Shown here: positions 1 through 4,782 of the stretch, piece after piece | How positions within the stretch are numbered: position 1 is the stretch's first letter | Layout of the letters: every line of letters starts with the position of its first letter | Source of the DNA: Planctomycetota bacterium | GTDB taxonomy: Bacteria; Planctomycetota; Phycisphaerae; WQYP01 | Length of the DNA: 7,355 bases | NCBI GenBank assembly: GCA_021805585.1 | Contig: JAJZEY010000359.1 | Span: forward strand, 1 to 7,355 | Reading direction: 5' to 3' | Made by a program: the position numbers and the translations under genes | The notes under the pieces: model-generated | What the model was told of the DNA's origin: nothing | What the model saw: the letters and a program-made list of their open reading frames with translations, nothing else | Database searches by the model: none

Positions 1-120
1 ACGCTCGCTGGCAGGCAGGAGAAAAAGGCTGTTTTCGTGTGCAAATGAGTATTTCAGTTAAAGGCGTCTGAAAATACACAAACGCGAATGTGTGTGAATC
101 AGATGCTATCGGAAATAGAA

Positions 121-126
121 TATAAT
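121..126 (+). promoter_or_regulatory. Possible -10 box (TATAAT) upstream of PEP-CTERM gene 1
   Basis: A perfect TATAAT lies 95 nt before the chosen start of the first gene, in an AT-rich stretch. No good -35 hexamer sits 16-18 nt upstream (the 17-nt position reads ATCAGA), so a standard housekeeping promoter is only weakly supported. If it is used, transcription would start near 133 and the dyad at 157-173 would lie in the early transcribed region. Confidence 0.3.
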
Positions 127-156
127 CAAGCAGGGACGTTTCGATTCCATTTTATA

Positions 157-173
157 CCATCGGTTACCGATGG
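157..173. promoter_or_regulatory. Perfect 17-nt dyad, operator-like
   Basis: CCATCGGTTACCGATGG consists of two perfectly complementary 8-nt arms around a single central T. A one-base loop cannot fold as an RNA hairpin without opening inner pairs, so the symmetry fits a dimeric DNA-binding repressor better than a terminator. It lies 31 nt downstream of the TATAAT box and 48 nt before the first start codon, a position where a bound protein could block elongation. I found no second copy in the window. No regulator gene is present, so the binding protein is unknown. Confidence 0.4.
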
Positions 174-221
174 GTGGCACTGAAACGATCTAGCCTGGCT
201 TACTTTTGGGAGTGCATCTTT

Positions 222-1400
222 ATGGTTACCAATTCACGTCTTATCAGTTTGGCGTCGGCTGCGGCGATCGCCTTGTCGCTGGGACTGACGGGGACCGCGA
301 TTCAGGCATCTGATTCAATTGCCATTTCCAATCCAAGCTTTCAAAACGGGGATAATCCCAACCCAGGTTATGGTCCAATTTCTGGTTGGACGGAAAATAA
401 TTCGTTTTCCGGGACAAATGCGACCAATTTTCCTTTTGCCGCAGGCACGAATCTTCCGGATGCCAATCAGGTAGCTTTCCTGCAAAATGGTTCTGCGGGC
501 ACTTATACGTCAATCAGCCAGTCCATTTCCGGCCTGACACCAGGCGATCAATATTGGTTCCAAGTGTTTTATAATGGCCGGCAGAACTATGGCTCGCCAT
601 CGCTACTAGCCACCTATGGCAGTCAGACAATCGCCACTGCAGGGCCGATTCCAGTCTCGAACCCGAACTTCACATTCTTGAATACCACTTTTACCCCGAC
701 CAGCAGTTCGGGAACATTGACTATTGGAAATTCAGCGAGTTTTGGAGGCTACGGCGACAACACCCTGCTGATTGACAGTGTTTCCGTGATTCAGCGCAAT
801 CCTGGCCAGATTGTCATCGCCAACCCCAGCTTTGAAGGCAGCACCAACGAAACTTGGGTATTTCCAGGTTACATTACAAACATTGCCGGCTGGGCTACGA
901 CGGGAAACACCGGGGTGAATACCGGAAACGGTCCGTTTGCGGATAATGGCGCAATTCCCGACGGGAGCCAAATCGGTTTTCTGCAAAATAACAGCTCTGC
1001 GACCGCCCAGGCCAGCATGAGTCAGACGCTCAGCGGCCTTACCATTGGCGCAACATATCAATTGCAGTTTTATTACAACGCACGGGCGTTTGGTGGGACC
1101 AATTCAGCCATGACTGTAACCCTTGGCAGTTCGACACTCGCCAACAATTTGACCGTCGCGGCAGTAGGGGGAACGAATCCTTATGATCTGTTTACCGCGG
1201 ATTATACTGCCACCGCCAGCACCGCTCTGCTGGACGTAACAAATTCCACACCCTTCGGCGGAACTGCGGCGGATAATACCCTGCTTGTGGATAATTTTTC
1301 GCTGGCACCAGTTACTGCCGTACCGGAGCCAGCTTCGCTGGCACTTCTGGGCCTGAGTGGTGCGGGTTTGCTGCTGGTTAAACGCCGCCGGACGGCCTGA
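222..1400 (+). CDS. PEP-CTERM sorting-domain protein 1 with two tandem beta-rich domains
   Basis: Predicted exported surface or extracellular-matrix protein of 392 residues. I start at ATG 222 because GGGAG (208-212) sits 9 nt upstream and a signal peptide follows directly (residues 1-29, ending AIQA). The frame is open from GTG 174, but that adds 16 residues ahead of the signal. The mature part holds two copies of one domain, starting near residues 33 (IAISNPSF) and 197 (IVIANPSF). Each shows NPSF, a GW, then a FLQN, SQ..SGLT.G..Y and YN.R series, and ends in DNTLL.D; both are Gly/Ser/Thr/Asn-rich and lack Cys. The pattern recalls DUF642 or carbohydrate-binding jelly-rolls, but that assignment comes from memory. 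The C-terminus has the tripartite exosortase tag: PEP at 368-370, hydrophobic residues 371-386, then KRRR. Exosortase would cut and transfer such a protein at the cell envelope. The ligand is unknown; a polysaccharide is my inference from the nearby glycosidase. Confidence 0.88.
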   Translation: MVTNSRLISLASAAAIALSLGLTGTAIQASDSIAISNPSFQNGDNPNPGYGPISGWTENNSFSGTNATNFPFAAGTNLPDANQVAFLQNGSAGTYTSISQSISGLTPGDQYWFQVFYNGRQNYGSPSLLATYGSQTIATAGPIPVSNPNFTFLNTTFTPTSSSGTLTIGNSASFGGYGDNTLLIDSVSVIQRNPGQIVIANPSFEGSTNETWVFPGYITNIAGWATTGNTGVNTGNGPFADNGAIPDGSQIGFLQNNSSATAQASMSQTLSGLTIGATYQLQFYYNARAFGGTNSAMTVTLGSSTLANNLTVAAVGGTNPYDLFTADYTATASTALLDVTNSTPFGGTAADNTLLVDNFSLAPVTAVPEPASLALLGLSGAGLLLVKRRRTA

Positions 1401-1465
1401 TTGCAAAGCCAAACCGAGATTCGCCAAAATGCGGGCTGATAACGCATTCCGGCGGATGCCAACAA

Positions 1466-1507
1466 AAGGGAGAGCCAATCCCGAAAGTTTTGTATTGGCT
1501 CTCCCTT
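1466..1507 (+). terminator. Strong stem-loop between PEP-CTERM gene 1 and pseudopilin 1 (terminator or attenuator)
   Basis: AAGGGAGAGCCAAT (1466-1479) and ATTGGCTCTCCCTT (1494-1507) form a perfect 14-bp stem around a 14-nt loop. An A-run precedes it, and only a broken T-rich stretch follows (TTGTTCGGTTTGT), so it is a weak intrinsic terminator at best. Only 29 nt separate it from the next start codon, too little for a promoter plus leader. Pseudopilin 1 therefore probably depends on transcription through this structure, which could set the ratio of the two products or mark an RNA processing site. Confidence 0.7.
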
Positions 1508-1536
1508 GTTCGGTTTGTAAAAGAAAGGAACAGCAG

Positions 1537-2460
1537 ATGAAACGCCGTGGTTTTACCTTGGTTGAGTTGCTGGTCGTGATATCTATTATCGCACTGCTTA
1601 TCGCGTTGCTTCTGCCGGCTTTAGCCAAGGCTCGTATTGTGGCGTTGCAGACTGTGTGCGCGTCGAATATCCGCAGTCTGGTGCAGGGCTGCATTGAATA
1701 CGCACAAACCCATCAAGACCAATATCCGATGGATTATCAGTTGGACTGGCCGATGGGCGGTTTAGGCACCCCTCCGGGCTATGTGGCTCCCAACAGCCTG
1801 GCATGGGGACTTAGTGATCTGTACACCGACGGAATTCTGACGAATCCTAATTTCATTTATTGTCCCGATTCGGCCCCGGAATTATCACCCCAAAGCACCC
1901 TTGGGCAAATGAGTGGCCCGAATCTTCCCACCGGCGTCTATTTGCTGCCCAAAGAATTGCAATATTATGAAAAAATTGACAGTACTTTCGCCACGAATTG
2001 GCCGCAAAAAATGCTTAACAATGGAGCCTGGTTTAACATTGTTTCATCTTACTGCTACTGGTACAAGCGTCCCAATGGGATATATACAGGGACCAACGCG
2101 GCGAATCCATATTTTGATGAAGCCACCGCCACGCAGTATGGCGTATGGATAAATCCGGCCACGAAAATTGGCAAGCGCCATAACTATGCAGACCCCACGG
2201 ATGGGTTGTTCTGTCAGGCCCCGACGGATCCGGGAAATTCAATACTCATTACCGATCTGGTGTCATCTTATAACGGATCGTGGAATGTCACGTTTTTTAC
2301 CACAGGCGTTTATAGCAATCACATGCATGACCAGACCGGACCGGATGGTGCCAATATCGGATATAACGATGGCTCCGTTTCGTGGAAGCCATTATCGCAA
2401 TTGTCGCCGGGTTATCGTCACTTTGCGGTGGCGGGATCGGATCCGGATTTTTACCGTTAA
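1537..2460 (+). CDS. Pseudopilin 1 (type II secretion/type IV pilin-like, H-X-DG family)
   Basis: Predicted 307-residue prepilin-like protein. ATG 1537 is chosen because AAGGA (1525-1529) is 7 nt upstream and the class III prepilin leader MKRRG follows at once; the longer open frame from 1357 overlaps the previous gene and adds unrelated residues. Prepilin peptidase should cut between G5 and F6, leaving the conserved E10 at position +5 and a hydrophobic helix that inserts in the inner membrane and packs in the pilus core. The large C-terminal region has a YCP, a SYCYW, YGVWINP and GKR, then NH (H262) with 15 residues before DGSV (D278), and ends DFYR. The usual planctomycete version of this family has H-X9-DG. 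It is homologous over its full length to the gene at 3527. Role as a minor pilin or surface fibre subunit is inferred; no assembly ATPase or peptidase is nearby. Confidence 0.88.
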   Translation: MKRRGFTLVELLVVISIIALLIALLLPALAKARIVALQTVCASNIRSLVQGCIEYAQTHQDQYPMDYQLDWPMGGLGTPPGYVAPNSLAWGLSDLYTDGILTNPNFIYCPDSAPELSPQSTLGQMSGPNLPTGVYLLPKELQYYEKIDSTFATNWPQKMLNNGAWFNIVSSYCYWYKRPNGIYTGTNAANPYFDEATATQYGVWINPATKIGKRHNYADPTDGLFCQAPTDPGNSILITDLVSSYNGSWNVTFFTTGVYSNHMHDQTGPDGANIGYNDGSVSWKPLSQLSPGYRHFAVAGSDPDFYR

Positions 2461-2525
2461 CCGGTACCGGAGGATATGAACCCCCAGCGGAAAATCCATT
2501 GTGGCAGGTTGCGGTGATCCGCAGC
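2461..2525 (+). other. Palindrome and small stem-loop after pseudopilin 1
   Basis: The 10-nt palindrome CCGGTACCGG (2461-2470) follows the TAA stop directly. GTTGCGG (2508-2514) and CCGCAGC (2519-2525) can form a 7-bp stem, including one T-G pair, with a TGAT loop. No T-tract follows, so this is at most a weak terminator or a 3' end stabiliser. I see no convincing promoter in the rest of the gap to 2619, so it is unclear whether the two modules form one transcript. Confidence 0.25.
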
Positions 2526-2608
2526 AAAGAATAACAGGTTCCCGACCACAGCGCGTGTAATATTGAATCATGTTGATTTGATTACGAGCTGAGCGGAGGG
2601 TTTTTTAT

Positions 2609-2612
2609 GGAG
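2609..2612 (+). promoter_or_regulatory. Ribosome binding site deciding the start of PEP-CTERM gene 2
   Basis: GGAG at 2609-2612 is 7 nt before ATG 2620 and 13 nt before the alternative ATG 2626, so 2620 is preferred. A stronger-looking GGAGGG at 2595-2600 is 19 nt from ATG 2620. It is well placed only for the out-of-frame ATG at 2607, whose frame closes after about 47 codons. The motif GGAGTGCA is shared with the leader of the first PEP-CTERM gene (209-216). Confidence 0.5.
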
Positions 2613-2619
2613 TGCAATT

Positions 2620-3366
2620 ATGTGCATGTCGATTTTCTCTTACAAACGCGCATTCATGGCAGCGTTGGCCACTGCGGCCATGGCGTCCATGCTGGGCGTC
2701 AGTCCGGCATCCGCTACCAATACCGTTACCAATCTGGTTGCCAACGGTAATTTCATAGACAATGCCGGCGCATTCGGTGCTTTCCCTGGGTACGTCGGCG
2801 GATCAAACCCGGCGTCCATCACGGACTGGACATCAATTATCGGTGACGCCCCGACCACCGACAAGACCGGTATAAACTTGGATGGCGGTGCGCCATTTTC
2901 TCCCGACACCTTCGTATTTGCGTTTATGCAAGGTTCCGGAAGCGGTCTTTCCCAGCAAATCGGCGGCCTGACCGTGGGGCAGGCGTATACTGTCAGTTAC
3001 CTCGCAGCGTCCAGAGACAACGGTCAGTTGACAGTCGCCCAGAATGCAGCCCAGGCGTTGACCGCATCCGTGACGAACGGCTCGCAGGTTGACGGCAGTT
3101 TAATGAGCACCGGTTCAAACACTGCGCCGGGTACTGTCATGGTCCCCAACTTCTTTGAAACACAGCTCTTTGGATTCACGGCGTCGGCGAGTACTGAAAC
3201 GTTAACGTTTACTAATTCCAGCTCATCGACCTATGACACTACAGTGGATGTCAGCGGCGTGGTAATTGATCCTATGAGCACTGCGGTTCCGGAACCGGCC
3301 TCATTGGCAATTCTTGGCATCAGTGCCGTTGGCCTGCTTCTGTTCAAACGCCGCAAAACCGCTTGA
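2620..3366 (+). CDS. PEP-CTERM sorting-domain protein 2, single beta-rich domain
   Basis: Predicted exported protein of 248 residues. A signal peptide covers about residues 1-32 (positive YKR, hydrophobic Ala/Met-rich core, cleavage after SPASA). The mature part resembles one domain of the gene at 222: an N-terminal NGNF, FPGY, a W near residue 70, TG.N..GGAPF, FMQGS, then [14 protein letters not shown] and a late TLTFTNSS strand. It is rich in Ser, Thr and Gly and has no Cys after the signal. The C-terminus is a PEP-CTERM tag: PEP at 224-226, hydrophobic residues to 242, then KRRK. The tag is nearly identical in layout to that of protein 1, so the same exosortase should process both. It lies 159 nt after pseudopilin 1 and 160 nt before pseudopilin 2, repeating the gene order of the first pair. 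Binding partner unknown; a paralogue of protein 1 with one domain fewer is the safest description. Confidence 0.87.
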   Translation: MCMSIFSYKRAFMAALATAAMASMLGVSPASATNTVTNLVANGNFIDNAGAFGAFPGYVGGSNPASITDWTSIIGDAPTTDKTGINLDGGAPFSPDTFVFAFMQGSGSGLSQQIGGLTVGQAYTVSYLAASRDNGQLTVAQNAAQALTASVTNGSQVDGSLMSTGSNTAPGTVMVPNFFETQLFGFTASASTETLTFTNSSSSTYDTTVDVSGVVIDPMSTAVPEPASLAILGISAVGLLLFKRRKTA

Positions 3367-3411
3367 CCAATGGCTCGTAAAAGCAGCCTATGGCAGCGTA
3401 GAATTCGGGTA

Positions 3412-3435
3412 TGAAGCCCGCCGATCAGGGCTTCA
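3412..3435 (+). other. Stem-loop A between PEP-CTERM gene 2 and pseudopilin 2
   Basis: TGAAGCCC (3412-3419) pairs perfectly with GGGCTTCA (3428-3435) around an 8-nt loop. It begins 45 nt after the stop of the PEP-CTERM gene and has no following T-tract. It is the first of two stem-loops in this gap and may act as a 3' end stabiliser or part of a larger leader structure. Confidence 0.45.
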
Positions 3436-3458
3436 CGCCAATGGCACCAAAGACGTTC

Positions 3459-3496
3459 AGGATCGCCAGTTTGGGATACATCCGGCTGGCGATCCT
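3459..3496 (+). terminator. Stem-loop B before pseudopilin 2 (terminator or attenuator)
   Basis: AGGATCGCCAG (3459-3469) pairs perfectly over 11 bp with CTGGCGATCCT (3486-3496) around a 16-nt loop. Only TTTC follows, so it is a poor intrinsic terminator. It ends 30 nt before the GTG start of pseudopilin 2, almost the same distance as the stem-loop before pseudopilin 1, though the stem sequences differ. As there, the remaining space is too short for a promoter, so the structure is probably in the transcribed leader. Confidence 0.65.
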
Positions 3497-3526
3497 TTCG
3501 CAGGCCTTATAAAAAAGGGGCACCAA

Positions 3527-4405
3527 GTGAAATATCGTGGATTTACGCTTGTTGAACTGTTGGTCGTCATATCGATTATCGGACTGCTGATTGCTTTGCT
3601 GCTGCCGGCGCTGGCCAGCGCACGCATAGACGCCCAACGCGTCGTATGCGCCACAAATATTCGTACCATTACCCAGGCGATACATATTTACGCCAACGAT
3701 TTTAAAGGACAATATCCATGGACTACCCAAGGAAATTGGCCTTTTGGCGGCCAATCCGTCATGAATGGCTCATCAAAGGTTTCCAGTTACCCGACCGATG
3801 ATTTTGGCAGCCTGTATTTCAACGGAATACTCACGAATCCCGCATCGATCTATTGCCCACAGTCAGGTTACATGGGGCCGGAAGGCCCCTATGCGAATTA
3901 CTCCTACACACCGCGAAATGGCACATCCATGGGGGCCGCTTATCTGCCAACTGCGGTGGCGCAATATATTGCCACTACTGGCAAATACAACTGGTCCACG
4001 AATATGATCTGGTACGGTGTCTATTCGACCTATTGCTACTGGTGGCAACGACCAAACGTCAATGTGTTTGGTCCAATCGGTACCACTTATGGCATCTGGA
4101 TCAACCCGCAAACCCAAATCGGAAAGCGGGTCAACTACGCAATCTCAAATGAAAATTTCACTCAAAGCTCGATCGATGCTGGATCTACTATTCTTGTGAC
4201 GGATCTCACCGCATCGTATAACGGATCTTGGGGGGCTGGGCCTTTTCTGGGTGGTGCGGATCCAACCTTTCCCATGAGTAACCATTCCAGCCAGACCGGG
4301 GCACCTGATGGTGCCAATATTGGTTATAACGACGGTTCTGTGGCATGGAAGCCTTACAACCAAATGCATGTCGGCTATTCATTTAACTACGATTTTTACC
4401 GGTAG
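3527..4405 (+). CDS. Pseudopilin 2, paralogue of pseudopilin 1, GTG start
   Basis: Predicted 292-residue prepilin-like protein. The start is GTG 3527, giving [12 protein letters not shown], with AGGGG (3516-3520) 6 nt upstream. The open frame from 3314 overlaps the previous gene and has no prepilin leader until here. Cleavage should fall between G5 and F6, with E10 at +5. It aligns with pseudopilin 1 from end to end: [62 protein letters not shown] and the final DFYR. Three Cys (VCA, YCP, YCYW) are shared, so one disulfide is possible. H253 is followed by 15 residues and then D269-G. Divergence is concentrated in the middle of the protein. The pair is best read as an old tandem duplication. 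Whether the two assemble together or replace each other cannot be told from sequence. Confidence 0.88.
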   Translation: MKYRGFTLVELLVVISIIGLLIALLLPALASARIDAQRVVCATNIRTITQAIHIYANDFKGQYPWTTQGNWPFGGQSVMNGSSKVSSYPTDDFGSLYFNGILTNPASIYCPQSGYMGPEGPYANYSYTPRNGTSMGAAYLPTAVAQYIATTGKYNWSTNMIWYGVYSTYCYWWQRPNVNVFGPIGTTYGIWINPQTQIGKRVNYAISNENFTQSSIDAGSTILVTDLTASYNGSWGAGPFLGGADPTFPMSNHSSQTGAPDGANIGYNDGSVAWKPYNQMHVGYSFNYDFYR

Positions 4406-4782
4406 CATTAAAATGTCATCCGCCCCGGCGTATCACCGCGGTCAATGGAATTTGCTATCAATTGTTCGGCCGCTGGTCGGCTTCGGCTGGCTGGCGAAAT
4501 AATATAAAATGGTCAGCGTTAAACCAACCGGGGCTGCGGTCAATTTTCCAAAAGTGATTCAGGCAACCCGAAGCATCTGCAAGAGCTTTCAGGTGCAATA
4601 GTGCACTTGGGTGTTGATGACACATGTGAGAACACGCTTTGCCCGTAATAGCGGCCTGTTTACACCCCCGCGCACTATCAGCGATGTATCACCAGAACCC
4701 GAAAGCGGTATATGACTGCGATCTGGCCAGCAGACTTGGCCTTGGACAGGCCAAAAGAAAGCCGCACCGACAGGAGAAAATA
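4406..4782 (+). other. Gene-free stretch before the GH78-like gene
   Basis: This 377-nt stretch contains no convincing gene. Open frames crossing it on either strand lack ribosome sites or signal features. The forward frame of the glycosidase is open from TTG 4639, but that part precedes the signal peptide. Visible elements are a TATAAA (4503-4508) without a matching -35 box, an 8-nt palindrome ACCGCGGT (4435-4442), a short GTGCA/TGCAC inverted repeat (4594-4605), and the stem-loop at 4736-4754. Its length suggests the glycosidase may have its own promoter here, but I cannot place one. Confidence 0.5.
4736..4754 (+). other. Leader stem-loop before the GH78-like gene
   Basis: TTGGCCT (4736-4742) pairs perfectly with AGGCCAA (4748-4754) around the 5-nt loop TGGAC. 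It ends 28 nt before the TTG start and leaves the ribosome site (AGGAGA, 4772-4777) exposed. Its distance from the start codon matches those of the stem-loops before both pseudopilins. Confidence 0.5.

Noticed and set aside
76..95. ACACA/TGTGT inverted repeat upstream of the first gene
   Set aside because: Only five pairs within low-complexity CA/TG sequence, with several equally good registers.
174..221. N-terminal extension of PEP-CTERM protein 1 from GTG 174
   Set aside because: It overlaps the edge of the dyad, has no ribosome site, and would put 16 residues ahead of a good signal peptide that has its own ribosome site.
1328..1342. GCCAGC/GCTGGC hairpin with TTC loop
   Set aside because: It falls in the codons for the PEPASLA motif of gene 1, is not found in the equivalent place in gene 3, and is explained by codon choice.
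1104..1694. 196-codon open frame on the minus strand
   Set aside because: It lies opposite PEP-CTERM gene 1 and pseudopilin 1, crosses the gap with its stem-loop, and its product shows no recognisable domain.
2607..2748. Small frame starting at ATG 2607 behind GGAGGG
   Set aside because: Although the ribosome site spacing is good, the frame gives about 47 residues without a recognisable feature and overlaps the signal peptide region of PEP-CTERM gene 2 in another frame.
4438..4544. Direct repeat GCGGTCAAT (4438-4446 and 4536-4544)
   Set aside because: A 9-nt match within a 377-nt stretch is fairly likely by chance and nothing else supports an attachment site or regulator site.
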